A stretch of DNA of 64,000 nucleotides from Bursaphelenchus xylophilus (GCA_904066235.2 CAJFCV020000002.1:10540001-10604000), one strand, 5' to 3'; positions 20,550 through 32,574 are shown, counted from the first letter of the stretch. The notes: generated by a model from the sequence alone, not told the origin. Made by a program: numbers and translations.

Positions 20550-23500
20550 TCAAATGAGATAGAAGATGAGGAAGATGATGACAAAGATGATGAAGATGAT
20601 GGGGAAGATGATTCTGGCAATGATGTCCAAATTGCTGGTGGCCTGATAGTTGCCGCGGCGGCTTTCGCTCTGAATCTCCACCTCGGTGAGCGGGGTCTTC
20701 TCGAGCGTTTGCGGAGGCGCGTATTTGGCGCGTTTCGTGGAGCCGGCGCCGGTGCAAATCACGAGGAAATACTCGACCAACGAGGCGAACGTAATGGCTG
20801 CGCAGAAGATCAGCCAAACCTGAGTGGCGCCGATGCCGGTGCGGCCGAGATGGGGCTGGGGGTAGAAGATCTGGAAAGTGAAAATGGAATTAAATTTTTT
20901 TTTAATTTTCTGAAAATTTTTTAAATTTTAAAAAAATTTTTTTTGTTTTATTGGGAGGTACCCCAAGTGCGACGCTCAGATTTTTATCAAAACTTGGCCC
21001 AAATTTAGAATAATTTTTTGTAAGACATATCAGAGACTCCTAGCGATTTCCAGAAACCACCGAGAATTTTAGATCAAAAGTTGGCAAAAATTTGACACAT
21101 TTTTTTGTGAATTTTGACATGAAAAATTTCGCACCTATTTCTACCGTAAAGGATAATGTTTCCACAAAAAATCAATTTTTTCCGTACAAAACTGGCCGAG
21201 ATATGTCCAAAAAGTGTTTCTCTCTGACCGCTCTCCGCATTTCATGTACTCTCTCGAGGTCGTTAAAGAAAAAAAGATCACAAAAGAAAAGATTCATGAA
21301 TATCTTGGTTCCTCTTGGAAAGTATGAACAAAAATTTTCAGAAGTTTGTTTGTTTGACATGTAGGATAGGTTCGAAAAATTTGAAGAAATTCAAAATTTT
21401 TCAGAAATAACCGCTTTTTAAAGCTTTATACATCGTGAGCTAATTTTATTTTTTTACATGGTATTTTTAAGTTTTAAAAACAAGAAAAAAGTTAGCAAAA
21501 TAGCCAAAAAAAATCGCAAATTCTTTTTTCAGAAAAGAGTGAAAAGTAAGTGCCCCGTATTTTACAATGCAACAACTCACAATGAGCACAGTGAAGAGGA
21601 TGAAAGGCACAGTGGAACTGATTGTTCGAGGTACCGACCATGAGCCGTGGATCCAGAAGTGAAGCCATGAGAAGATCACCTAAAACCAGAGAGTTTCACA
21701 CATCGTATTTTAGAATCCTACTATCCAAACAATAGAATAACAAGTCTCATTTTATGATAAAGACTCTAATTTTTGCTTACCAGCAAAATCGAGGGTCCCA
21801 GCAGCTGGAAAATGGGAGCAGCCGCCGACCCGGTGAATGTCACCACAACATCGATGCAGGAGTAAATCCCGACCGTGTAATTTCCAACGCACTCTCCCAC
21901 ATACGCGTCCTTCAGGACGTATCCATCGCCGTCCAAAAGCTCCTTGGAAACCTCAACCGGAACTATCTTGGGTGGAGCGTTCGCCCACATGTACACCACG
22001 TCGGTAATGGGGTAGTTGTCTGAAAAAATAGAGAACTGCCTGTGGTAAAGAAGGGGTAAAATACGGAAAGGATAATGACACGGGGTTAGAAAATCAAGTC
22101 TTCAGAAGACGATGACAGAGAATTCTAGCTCGCGCTTTGCAGAAACAACCGAGATTTTAAATCAAAAGTCGGCCAAAATTTAGGACTTCTTGCCGAATTT
22201 TGACTCGAAAAGTTTTATGCCTATTTCTACCGTAAAGGATAATGTTTCTACAAAAAATCAAATTTTTCCGCACGAAACTGTCAAAGTTATGGCCAAAAAG
22301 GTGTTTTCTCTCTGACCGCTCTCCACGTTTAGCGTGCTCTCTCGGCTGCAAAAATCGTTCGATATCTCGGCGACGCCCGCAACGCGCGAGCTAAAACCTT
22401 CAGGAATTGATATTTAGTCTATACCCGACGTGTGTGCAAAATTTAAAGGAAATCTGAGCGTCGCACTTGGAGTACTTCCCCTGTTAGTGAAATCTTTAAT
22501 CTTACCCAAAAAATTTTTGAGCCGGTTTGTCGTGACTAGAATTACTCCTAGAGTAATAAAGATCGTAGAATTTTTTCGCCAGCATGAAATTTAGAGTCGC
22601 CATCTATTTCTAGGCAGAATTAAGCGAATAGCAAGCATGGCAAGACAGGGCTAGGGGGGACACATGACGGGTATCCGGCAAGTCGAAGAAAAGATGGAAA
22701 AGGGGAAGCAAGGTAAAATTTTGAATTTTGGGTCAACTACGCCTCTGAAAAACAATGCTATAATTATTAATTGCCACGGTCAAAATGTCGGCTCCGGCTC
22801 TTAGCCCCCAGAGCCGGAGCCGAGGCCAAATTTGCAGCTCCGGCTCCGGCTCTTGGCTCCGTGCAAAATTTAAAAAGGCCTCCGGCTCCGAATCCCGGCT
22901 CCTATGCAAAATGTTTTTTTAAAAATATTTTTCCAAAAATAAAAGTTATTAGTGCCATAGATCATACAGCCAACGTTTTTGCAGTCAAGTCACATCCTCC
23001 GCAGTGTTTTTCAAGCAATTTGGTTTAACAAGATCACGAAATTTTTACTTTTCTGACCGCTGGGAAGCCTGGCTCCGACTTTGGGCTCGGGAGCCGGAGC
23101 CGACCCCAAAATTTCCGGCTCCGGCTCTGGCCTCCGGCTCGGAGCCGGAGCCGCTCAGAGCCGGAGCCAAAAGCCGGCTCCGGAGCCGTGGCAATCTCTG
23201 GCTATAACCGGCCGTCCATATCTTATCTATATAATCATGTATAAAACTGTTCATATAACAGTTCCTGTTGTAAAGAGTGAGCTATACAATTCTTCGAGGA
23301 AAATGTGCGACGTATTTGAAGAAAATTTTTCACTGTTTTTTTTTGGCTGCCTGGACAAAACCTTGCTTTCTGGGCACAAAATTCTAAATTTCTCTTGATT
23401 CTTTAGGACCAATTTAGCATTCCAAAAATTCGTCTGAAAGAATTTTGCTATCTATTATAAAATCTTTTTGTCAACCGATAGTGCGTGGACGGAGACAACG

Positions 23501-25573
23501 AATAGTAAAGGTGAATGAATTTTTTTCTAATGCAGTATCCTAAAAATGATTTTTGGGGTAAAGTATGTTCTCAACTTTCTCAAATTTTCTGAACTTACAA
23601 GAAGCCAGCCGGATCCGGAAAGACTTGGTGTTGTGGAATGGATAGGCGATGCTGTTCTCCACCACGACTTCGATGACTTTTCTGAAAAAATTTCATCAAA
23701 TTTAAAAAAAAAAATATATATTTTTTTTGATTTTCTTTTACAGTAACAAAGGAAAAAAAATTCCAGAATCATTTATTTTGGCGTATTTTAAAAACCCGCT
23801 TTAACCTACTGCTCGCTGGATCGGACATATCCACTAGGCTCGACAACAACTCTGTATTTGTCACTGCCCGCGGTAGTCAGCTCTTTGGCCGTTCCGAAGT
23901 AGGTGTCCGGCATCCACACCTTCTTGTCGGCCGGAATCACAATCTCTTCGATCTGCTCGCGCACATCCACGTCGTATTTTAGCCGATTGTCCTCCCATTG
24001 TTGGCGCAGATAGAGATCGACTTCCTGAAAGGAGAGAAATAAATAATGATAAATTTAAAACATACCGCTGTGTAGGTCTTCCACGAGACGCGGTTGATGT
24101 GAATGGAGGTGATGACCACAATTGTGGCGTGATCCACTGATTCTGAAAATCATAATTATTGTTTTGAGAGCTGTTATTGCTCGTACTAGTAATGGACTAG
24201 TACCCTTCACGGTATAAATACACCTTTAGGGAGAAACTAGAAAAAAATGAGGTAGGGCAACTATAGAAACCGCTGTAAACCTCTGAAAAACGAACTTCGA
24301 TGCAACAAGCCTGTCAATCGCAAACGATTTGAAGCTCTTTCCACTACTCCAAGTGCGACGCTCAGATTTTCTCAAAATTTTGCACACACGTCGTGTATGG
24401 ACTATATATCAATTCCTGAAAGTTTTAGCCCGCGCTTTGCGGGCGCCGCCGAGATATCGAACGATTTTTGCCGCCGAGAGAGCACGCTAAACGTGGAGAG
24501 CGGTCAGAGAGAAAAGCACTTTTTGGCATAACTTTGGCAGTTTCGTGCGAAAAAATTTGATTTTTTGTAGAAACATTATCCTTTACGGTCGAAATAGGCA
24601 TGAAAATTTTCGTACCGAAATTCGGCAAAAAGTCCTACATTTTCGCCGACTTTCGATCTAAAAATCTCGGTTGTTTCTGCAAAGCGCGAGTTATGATTCT
24701 CGCATATATAAAAAAAAAAAAAAAAATTATTCTAAACTTGTGCCAAGTTTCATCAAAATCTGAGCGGAAACCCAGTTACAGGATGCCAGACAGCACTATC
24801 AGTCTGTCGGGAAAATAATGAGCACTCTGTCGCATCGGAAATCGCATCAAAATGAATTGTGTCGCGGAAAAATCAAGTTCTTTTCGTACACCGATTTGCA
24901 TTCATACCGCGGACGACATAAAGGCGGTATACCGCCTTTATGTCGTTTATCGTATTTTAAAAACTCTTAATTACCTCGAGCCGGCGGTCTCGCTGATGCT
25001 TGATAGTCGCCGCTGAACAGTCGATTCACAATCTGACTTTCTGTGGCAATCTGTCTGGTCCGTTGAACTTTGTCATATGAGGCGTGTGCTTCTGCTCTGA
25101 AATATTTTTTTGAATGGATTTTTGAGCTATGTATGGCTCGGAACTAATAAATCTTTGTGTGTCCAGAAAATGTGTCATGATGACACCACTTAAAAATGTT
25201 TCAGCGGTATAAAAAATGGCTGTATATGGCTAGAACTACTTCGTAGAGTAGTTATAAAAAAATTCAAAGCTTTTAAAATTTTTGGATGACGGATTTTCTG
25301 AATTTTTACGATTTTTTTTGCAGCGAGAAAGAGAGTACTCATAGCCATATAAAGCTACTGTTTATTCCACCGGCACATTTTAGACCGGTGTCATCGTGAC
25401 ACATTTTGTAGACATACAAAGATTTGTAAGTCCCGAGGCACATATAAAGCCTAGGATATCTTGAGGCATGTTATTTAAAAGAATGGCCAAAAAAATCAAA
25501 CTTTTCCAATAAAAGTCACTTACTGGAAGCAAAAAAGTGCACTCAAAAAGAGGCAAAGCCAAATGTTTATCAT
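20550..25573 (-). CDS. Pentameric ligand-gated ion channel subunit lacking Cys-loop cysteines
   Basis: Eight exons: 25573-25524, 25096-24975, 24142-24066, 24024-23810, 23681-23599, 22019-21781, 21679-21581, 20870-20550 (TGA). All phases agree; about 401 aa. Residues 1-17 form a signal peptide. The extracellular domain carries the family signature WMPDTYF (about 120-126) and SYNYPITDVVYMW (loop-F side). A C226-x10-C237 pair (ECVGNYTVGIYSC) matches the second disulphide of glutamate- and glycine-gated chloride channels. M1 is about 248-272 with its Pro, M2 about 278-297 after SVPRT, M3 about 311-333, and M4 is the last 26 residues. The M3-M4 loop is short (about 40 aa). Unusually, residues about 150-183, where the Cys loop should be, contain no cysteine. 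Ligand and ion selectivity cannot be told; an anion channel is weakly suggested by the C-loop disulphide. Confidence 0.9.
20952..21360. mobile_element. R2 MITE copy in channel intron
   Basis: This starts with GAGGTACCCCAAGTGCGACG, the R2 terminus, and continues with TTGGCCCAAATTTAG, GGTCGTTAAAG and related inner words. The right terminus is not clear, so it is probably truncated. It lies in the intron 20871-21580. Confidence 0.65.
22085..22486. mobile_element. R2 MITE copy in channel intron
   Basis: The right end is intact (ATCTGAGCGTCGCACTTGGA, then TACTTCCCCTGT). The inside shows CTCGCGCTTTGCAG, TACCGTAAAGGATAATGTTT and GACCGCTCTCC, shared with copies at 24340, 25879 and 32139. It lies in the 1.58-kb intron 22020-23598. 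Confidence 0.7.
22771..23202. mobile_element. R6 GC-rich element with GGCTCCGG words
   Basis: The ends are inverted: TTGCCACGGTCAAAATGTC on the left and GGAGCCGTGGCAATCTC on the right. Both flanks carry dense alternating GGCTCCGGCTC / GAGCCGGAGCC words around an AT-rich middle. GC content is far above the surrounding intron. A related fragment lies at 845-1130. Confidence 0.78.
24340..24775. mobile_element. R2 MITE copy in channel intron
   Basis: AAGTGCGACGCTCAGATTTT opens the element. Then come CCCGCGCTTTGCGGGCGCCG, CACGCTAAACGTGGAGAGCG and AAACATTATCCTTTACGGTC, with TTTCATCAAAATCTGAGCG near the end. An R1 end (TGTCGGGAAAATAATGAGC) is fused just downstream at 24800-24893. Confidence 0.75.
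25140..25435. mobile_element. R3 foldback copy in first channel intron
   Basis: The left end carries TCTTTGTGTGTCCAGAAAAT and GTGTCATGATGACACC; the right end carries GGTGTCATCGTGACACATTT and GACATACAAAGATTTGTAAG. One subunit stands on each side, making a simple inverted-repeat form of the family. It lies between exons 1 and 2 of the channel gene. Confidence 0.78.
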
Positions 25574-25878
25574 GTTGTTTGATTTTATTTGTTCAATCCG
25601 GGATCTGGCCTTCTCCTTTCGTTGTTTACAAACCCCCGGCGGATGTCCAAGGCTGAGGATTCGACGCTAAAATCGAGCTTATCCCAAATTTTACATAAAA
25701 ATAAAATGATTGCACGAGATGAATTAGCGTTTGTAGATGACAAATAACTGTTATTTATAAACGTTGGTTGAATAAACAATGACAAATATGTGCTGGTCGA
25801 AGTGTCATGGAATAATAGGCTACAAAATTTAGTGAATTTAGCGCCAAGTTACAGAAAAAAGTAGGTAAATTTAGAAAG

Positions 25879-26580
25879 GGAAGTGCTCAAAGTGCGACGC
25901 TCAGATTTTTCTAAAATTTTGCACACAACTTGTACATAAGTCATATATCAATTCGTGAAAGTTTTTGCTCACGCTTTGCAAGCGCCGCCGAGATATTCAA
26001 CGATCTTTGGGGCCGAGAGAGAACGCGAAACGGTCAGAGAGAAAAACACTTTTTGGCGATATTCTTTGCTAGTTTTGCGCGGAAAAAATTAATTTTTTGT
26101 GGAAACATTACTCTTTATGGTAGAAATAGGCATGAAATTTTTTGTGAAAAAATTCGAAAAAAAATTTTTTTGTCATTTTTGGAAAACTTTTGGTCTAACA
26201 AAAGTTTGTAAAATTATGTAAAATTTGTAAAATTATCGCATTTTTGCCAGCTTTTGACCTAAAAATCTCGGTCGTTTCTGCAAAGCGGAGGGCGCTCACA
26301 GACAAAAACGCTTTTTTGGCCATATCTTTGCCAATTTCGCACGGAGAAAATTGATTTTTTGTGGAGACATTACTCTCTATAGTAGAGACAAGCTTGAAAC
26401 TTTTAATGGCGAAATTCGAAAAAAATCGTCTTTTTTGGAAAACTTTTGGTCTAAAAATCTCGGTCGTTTCTGCAAAGCGCAAACTAGAAGTCTCATATAT
26501 GTATTAGAAAAAAGTATTCTAAATTTGTTCCAAGTTTCATCAAAATCTGGTCGTCGCACTTGCGGTACTTCCCCTGTTGG
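25879..26580. mobile_element. R2 composite (two overlapping copies)
   Basis: The left terminus GGGAAGTGCTCAAAGTGCGA is at 25879 and the right terminus CGCACTTGCGGTACTTCCCC at about 26553-26572. The central R2 segment occurs twice (CTTTATGGTAGAAATAGGCATG at about 26111 and CTCTATAGTAGAGACAAGC at about 26371). One R2 has therefore inserted into or recombined with another. Confidence 0.72.
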
Positions 26581-27260
26581 TCCAGAAACCTTCAAAACCA
26601 TTCGTTATGGTCAGACTTCGTTGTACGAAGCTCGTTCTTCAAGGGTTTCTAGCTCTCCTTTCTCTGTTTCCTAAGTAAAATATCTCAGATTCTCTGAAAA
26701 ATTTTTCTATGACCGCTCCTTGTTACTCTTACAAGGCCTTTAAAAGGTATTTAAACTAGATTTTCATTCGATTTTCATTCCCAAATTTATGCCAGATAGT
26801 CAAAAAAAAGGTTTAAAAATTTGAACAACAAGTCTAAAAACCTCTCCCACACCCATTTAGACGAGAGCCCGAGCACTCAAATGCATGTTGTAAACCGCAT
26901 TTTCCCGATATCTCTTTAGCCATATGCTTTCTCATTCCCAAAAACCACATGACTTGTCAGATTTGGACGCGCAAAACACAATGTAAATATTCGGGATTGC
27001 ATTAAACAACATTACTCCACCCGAAAAAACAACCCCATCCGAAATCTTGCGGCGGATTTTTTGGGCATTAAGCCCTGCGGGCATGAAGAATTGGACGGGG
27101 GCCGCGTGCTTTTTTATACATTTTCTTCGAGGCGCGCTCTTTCGCTCTCTTTTTCGGCCGCGCACAGAGCAAGAAAAGGAGATTTATTCGCCTCAAGCGG
27201 GGGGTTTGATGCATGGAAAATTATTATAGAGAGGTTTAGGCTACTGTTCAAAGATTACTG

Positions 27261-27413
27261 TCGGTCTGTCGGGAAAAGAATGAGCAATCTGTCGCAGCGA
27301 AAATCGCATCGCCGCCGAGAAAATGAATTTTGTCGCGGCGAAATCAAATTGCTTTTCGCTTCAGCGACGCTGTCGGGGCAGCGAAAATGTGTTCATTATT
27401 TTCCCGACAGCCT
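27261..27413. mobile_element. R1 MITE copy
   Basis: The left end is GTCTGTCGGGAAAAGAATGA and the right end TTCATTATTTTCCCGACAGC, with the GAAAATCGCATCGCCGCCGA interior. A lone R1 end (TGTTCATTATTTTCCTGACA) follows at about 27507. Confidence 0.85.
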
Positions 27414-28204
27414 CATAAAAGGGTTTCATTTTACAGAGGTTCATTTTGACTTAAAATGGACTTCAAGGAGCTCTGAAATTCTTTGTTATTGACAGGTTTG
27501 ACATAGTGTTCATTATTTTCCTGACAGATTGACATTATACTAGGACTTCATTTCTGTACAACAGAGCTTGTTTATAACGAAGAATTGAAACGGTGAACCT
27601 GTGAGATTCTCTAACGGTCTGATATGAATGTACAATATCTCTCTACCATTGTAATCCCAAGTCTAAACTCCGCCCACCTCGATCTGGCAAGATCGAGGAC
27701 CGGATCAAAGGAGGATTGAATAAGTGAGAAAGCCGGACGGTCGCGTCCGAGTCCATATCTCTGGGTTGAGGTTATAATATATAAATAAACCTAATATAAC
27801 TAACCCAAGTCGACATACATATATATATTTTTACTAACCAAAGAGCCAATGTTAGACGAAAATACAAACTTTTTCACAGCGAATTTTTTGTGCCCCTTTA
27901 TCGTTTGTTGCAGAGAGACTAACAGAGAAGTACTCCAAACGCGACGCCTAGATTTTCCTGATTTCCCTGAAATTTTTTGCACACTTCGGGAGATGGCGAT
28001 ATTGCAAATTGAGGTTTGCACTGATTAGAAGAGGAAGAAGTTACCCGTATTCTTTGAGGTTTGCGGTGAGAGAAAAAAGTTTCGAAGAAATTTGATACAA
28101 ACGAAGTTGCTGCATAGTCTTTTGAACTTTTCAAAAAAGTCAAGGAGACAAAGGAAAAGCAATTGCGAACAGTAATGTAATTATTAGTGCGCGTCTAGAC
28201 TGTA

Positions 28205-28618
28205 GATTTATTAAAACAGGTTTTGCGAAAGACTCGAGCTTTCAGATTTGCCTTGTGCACATGAAACAGGATGTCGCAGCAGAGCCGTGAAACAGTAACC
28301 ATAGGTTTCCCTAAACACGAGTGTTAAATTTCAAAAAAAATTTTTTGATTATTGGCCTACTGTAGGTGTACTTAGAATTGTCCATTCTATGATTCAGAGA
28401 AGGTCCGGATACAACCCGACCTCTTGTAGCTGAGATCCTGGAAATGTGGGAAAGCTACAGTACACCTACAGTAGGCCAATAATCAAAAAAATTTTTTCTG
28501 AAATGTAATATTCGTGATTAGGGAAAGCTATGGTTACTGTTTCACGGCTCTGCTGCGACATCCTGTTTCATGTGCACAGCTAGCTCGACCCTTACAAAAA
28601 AGCTGTTTTAATAAAACA
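28205..28618. repeat. Near-perfect foldback, arms over 150 bp
   Basis: Inverted pairs include GCACATGAAACAGGATGTCG / CGACATCCTGTTTCATGTGC, CAGAGCCGTGAAACAGTAAC and its complement, and GGCCTACTGTAGGTGTACT / AGTACACCTACAGTAGGCC. The loop is at about 28390-28430. The very low divergence of the arms suggests a recent insertion or continued gene conversion. Confidence 0.88.
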
Positions 28619-28779
28619 AGATGGATTTTTTGCTTACAATTAGCGATGAAAATTCTACGCGCTTTATGGAAAGACTAGTTAAAAATAATAGCTAGCTATA
28701 GCTTTATTTTAGCGAGAAAAGTTTTCATGACTGTTCAAGAAATTTTCGGCCTCCAGACGGCTAATAAAGAGAGATCGTT

Positions 28780-29037
28780 ATTGAGCAGATAAACCTGAAC
28801 TTTTTGGCTATTATTGACGTTCTTTTGGAAGAAAAAAGAAGGACAGGGTGATGGGATATCAAGTTTTTTTTATCATAAAACCTGTCTCTCAATCTGTCGG
28901 GAAAATAATGAGCACTCTGTCGCAACGAAAATAATATCCCCGCCGAGAAAATAAATTGTAAAAATGAGGTTTTTTTTCACTTCCGCGACGCAATTGGCAC
29001 AGCGAAATTGTGCTCATTATTTTCCCGACAGACTGAT
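28780..29037. mobile_element. R1 MITE with a companion block
   Basis: The R1 copy occupies 28891-29037 (ATCTGTCGGGAAAATAATGA to TCCCGACAGACTG). Next to it, 28785-28880 (AACCTGAACTTTTTGGCTAT, GACAGGGTGATGGGATATCA) is an inverted copy of 31240-31350. The two stand beside R1 copies in mirror order. Confidence 0.75.
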
Positions 29038-29819
29038 AGCTTATAAAAAAAAGGAAAATTTTATATTTTCTCTCATAATTTTACCATCTCCAATGAAATA
29101 CCATTCAATTTGAAAAAAAAACAAAGCCAAAAATCCATGTATTTACCCCCAGGCCTCTCCTCAAACCAAGTGCTGAAACGGTTTGGCACTTTGAAGTCCT
29201 CCAATCTCCCCCTCTTCCCCGTCATCCCACTCCTCACCTTCTTGTAATACAATATTCTGTAGCCTTCAAGCCGGCGAAAAAACAAGCCCGCAAGCCGCGG
29301 AACGGGGCCGCTTTCAGTGCCGTGGGGCCGCGGGCACGGGAAAAGAGAGAAGCGAGAAAACAAAACAACTGTCAAGAAGCGTAGTAAAGAGAGGCCCTGA
29401 GGGCTTTCCGGGGAACGGACGCGAAAGATACTACAAATAAAACAACCTTTGGGTTTATGATGCCGAAGGCATGGCCATGGAAATATTGAGATGATAAATT
29501 AATTATTGCCCGCAGGGCTCGGCAAATAGGAACGGTTTTAATTAACGGGCCTTCTGTTCGGAATCCCAGAGAACGAAATGTCGGCATGTGTTCGTTTGGG
29601 GGCAATTAATTGTGGGCCAAATTTTCGCTGGGAATTTCAAGATAATTTTTCAATTTTGTTTTTAGGGAATTTGTAAAGTCAGGAGCATTTCCGGGATTAA
29701 AATTAATCGAAAAATGGAAAAATGGATTTTTTTGAGAAATGGTAAAAAAGGTGAAAGAAGCAACGAGATAATAGTCTTGTCAAACCTTTCCAGCCGGGAA
29801 ATCTAAGTACAGTTCTGCT

Positions 29820-30075
29820 TTTATACAGTGAGGCACCTGATCCAACAGCAAAAAACGTATAATTTTCCCGACAGACTGATTTTATACATACCAGTCTATT
29901 TGTAAAGTCGCTGAAGTTATTTTTCTCCTTTGCACTGTGCAGAAAACGTCCGAGCCTGAAAGATCCTAGTGCACTGTGCAAAAGTAAGAAATTGCACAGT
30001 GCAAAGTGAACTTTCATTTTTTTCATCGTGCATGTTGCGAAAATCACTCCAGCGACTTGCCGGACGTACTATAAC
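29820..30075. repeat. Mosaic of R4 end, R1 end and GCACTGTGC repeat
   Basis: An R4 end (CCTGATCCAACAGCAAAAAA) runs into an R1 end (TTTTCCCGACAGACTG) at about 29862. A foldback with GCACTGTGCAGAAAACGTCC, GCACTGTGCAAAAGTAAG and TTGCACAGTGCAAAGTG follows. The pieces look like nested insertions. Confidence 0.65.
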
Positions 30076-30159
30076 GATAAACAGCCCTATAGAGACTCAA
30101 TTTGCCCTATTGAAATCGCCCATGAGATTTCTGAAATTCCTTGTTTTAGATAGGTTTTG

Positions 30160-30452
30160 ATGTATAAAAGCTGAAATGTACAGTGAGCGACCTGATCCAT
30201 TGGCAAAAAAACGTACCACTTTGGATCTGGGAAGTATCAAAAATGTGGCAAAATACCTCCCACTACAATTAAAAAAAAACTCCGTTTTGAAATGCGCGCC
30301 CTTTCCCTCACAAACAGAGCGGGCGCGCTTTTGAAATTTCACTTGGAGAGGGAGGTATTTTGCTGCATTTTTGATACTTCCCAAATCCAAAGTGGTACGT
30401 TTTTTTGCCAATGGATCAGGTCCGTTACTGTTCATTTCAGCTTTTATATTAT
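30160..30452. mobile_element. R4 palindromic element
   Basis: The arms carry TATAAAAGCTGAAATG, CCTGATCCATTGGCAAAAAA, GTACCACTTTGGATCTGGGA and AAGTATCAAAAATGTGGCAA. Each is repeated in reverse complement on the right (AATGGATCAGGTCC, CATTTCAGCTTTTATA). The centre contains the GC-rich words GCGCGCCCTTTCCC and GGGCGCGCTTTTG. Other copies are at 13616-13793 and 54751-55002. Confidence 0.85.
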
Positions 30453-30544
30453 ATACATAAAAGCCTATCGATAACAAGAGATTTCAGAGGTCTCAAATGC
30501 GATTTTAGGGCAAAGTGAGCCTCTTTAGAACTGTTTATCGTTGT

Positions 30545-30735
30545 AGTCCGTCCAGCAAGTCGCTGGAGTGATTTTCGCGACATGCACGGTGCAAAAACAA
30601 AAGTTCACTTTGCACTGTGCAACTATTGCTTTTTGCACCATGCAATGGGTTTTTTCGGGCTGGGACGTTTTCTGCACAGTGCAAAGGCAAAAAATTACTT
30701 TAATGTCTTTACAAGTGGACTGGTATGTATAAAAT
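30545..30735. repeat. GCACTGTGC foldback copy
   Basis: GTCCGTCCAGCAAGTCGCTG is followed by TTTGCACTGTGCAACT, TTTGCACCATGCAATG and TTTCTGCACAGTGCAAAG. It is an inverted relative of 29880-30070 and carries four versions of the GCAC-GTGC word. Confidence 0.65.
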
Positions 30736-30889
30736 CAGTCTGTCGGGAAAATAATGAGCATAATGTCGCTGCGCCAATCGCATAGCTGAAGTTAAAAGCA
30801 ATTTGATTTTTTCGCAACACAATTCATTTTCTCGGCGACGATGAGATTTTCGATGCGACAGAGTGCTCATTATTTTCCCGACAGACTGA
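30736..30889. mobile_element. R1 MITE copy
   Basis: An intact copy: CAGTCTGTCGGGAAAATAAT at the left and TTTTCCCGACAGACTGAT at the right. The interior runs in the opposite sense to 27261-27413 (GAAGTTAAAAGCAATTTGAT then CGACGATGAGATTTTCGATG). Confidence 0.86.
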
Positions 30890-31089
30890 TAGTTTTGTTG
30901 TATACGGGGTTTAGAGCGGTTCTACTATATAGTGGAAGCTGCGTGGTCAGAATTTTTGGTCATAGTGAAACTTCTGTACAACAAGTTATGGTAGAACAAA
31001 AACCTTTCAATAACAAACAATTTCAGAGCTCCTTGGAGTTCGTTTTAGGCTAATATGAACCTCTGTACAATGAAAAACTCTTCTATGAG

Positions 31090-31232
31090 GCTGTCGGGAA
31101 AATAATGAGCGCTGTCGCTTTGCGGAAAGCTGAAATGAAAAGCAATTTGATTTTTTCGCGACACAATTTATTTTCTTTGCTGGGACGCGATTTTCGATGC
31201 GATAGAGTGCTCATTATTTCCCCGACAGACTG
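31090..31232. mobile_element. R1 MITE copy
   Basis: The left end GCTGTCGGGAAAATAATGAG and right end TCCCCGACAGACTG are intact. The block 31240-31350 beside it is the inverted partner of 28785-28880. Confidence 0.84.
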
Positions 31233-31359
31233 ATAGACTGATTTTATGATAAAAAAGTTGATATCCCACCACCCTGTCGTCCCTTTTCCTCTAAAAGAAC
31301 GTATATAATAGCCACAAAGTTCAGGTTTATTTTACCGACAGCCTCATAGACAGAAATTC

Positions 31360-31636
31360 TTTATACAGGGGCTGAAAGTATAGCCCTTGTATACTCCGCG
31401 CCAAAAGTTTTGACCCCCTTCTAACTCGGTCCAAAGTGTACCAATTTCAAGCAAACTTGGAACATAGTCTACTTATGTATGGTTTGTCCTGCTATGATAT
31501 TTTTTATTACTAGGTTGTCAGTAGACTATGTACCAAGTTTGGTCCAAATAGGTACACTTTGGACCGAGTTAGAAGGGGGTCAAAAGTTTTGGCGCGGATT
31601 AGACAAGGGCTATGCTTTCAGCCCTTGTATAAAAAG
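31360..31636. repeat. Foldback with arms of about 110 bp
   Basis: Inverted pairs include TATACAGGGGCTGAAAG / CTTTCAGCCCTTGTATA, CGCGCCAAAAGTTTTGACCC / GGGTCAAAAGTTTTGGCGCG and CTCGGTCCAAAGTGTACC / GGTACACTTTGGACCGAG. The loop is at about 31470-31515. Only this copy is seen in the window. Confidence 0.86.
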
Positions 31637-32138
31637 AATATCAAGAATACGACCACCTTGACTACTATATATTATACTATTCTATACCTCCTACACAGCC
31701 AAACTTTTCCCAACATCTGCCAAAACGCTGGCCGCTCAAGAAACGAGTATTCAAAAATCAATTTCCGACGCATAAAGCTGACAAGCGAGAAAAGTTTTTT
31801 GGAAATTCGAACACGGATTTCCATGATCCCGTCCCCGAAAGACTTTTTGCAATCGTTTTCCCCGGCGGCCGCCAAACGTTTTTCCCTCCCGACGTTTGCT
31901 TATTTTCACACACCTCCCTTTCTTTTCGTATTCTTTTTTGTTGATCTCGAGTCAACTTGAGGCTTGAGAGTGGGAAAGGCCTCAAAGGCCAAATTAATAT
32001 AGATCGGAGGGATCAAAAATAAAGAGGCGATTGAAAAAATGCATAGTAAAGAAATACTCACATATTATATTACTACATTCAACACTTCAAAAAATATGAA
32101 AAATTTGATTTCAAAAAAATGATGAAAATTTTGAACAA

Positions 32139-32574
32139 GGGAAGTACCCCAAGTGCGGCACTCAGATTTTTTTAAAATTTTGCATACACGTTGGTTGTGA
32201 ACTAAGAATCAGTCCTTGAAAGTTTTAGCTCGCGCTTTGCCAGTACCGCCGAGATATTGAACGGTCTTTGCTGCCGAAAGAGTACGCTAAACGCAGAGAG
32301 CATTCAGAGAGAAAAGCACTTTTTGGCCATAACTTTGCCAGTTTCGTGCGGAAAAAATTGATTTCTTGAGGAAACATTACCCTCTATTGTAGAAATAGTC
32401 ATGAAATTTTTCGTTCGGCAAAAAGTCCTAAATTTTCGCCAAATTTCGATCCAAAAATCTCGGTTGTTTCTGCAAAGCGAGAGCTAGGATACTCGCATAT
32501 ATTTTTGAAAAAAATATCCCGAATTTGTGCCAAGTTTCATCAAAATCTGAGCGTCGCACTTGGGGTACTTCCCC
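32139..32574. mobile_element. R2 MITE, best-preserved copy
   Basis: Both termini are present: GGGAAGTACCCCAAGTGCGG on the left and GCACTTGGGGTACTTCCCC on the right, each continuing about 12 bp inward (CTCAGATTTT / AAAATCTGAGCG). At about 436 bp without an ORF, this copy defines the family length. Confidence 0.87.

Noticed and set aside
23810..24024. Channel exon ending at an in-frame TAG as a truncated gene
   Set aside because: CA|GTAGGT is a normal donor, and joining to 23681 restores frame and homology.
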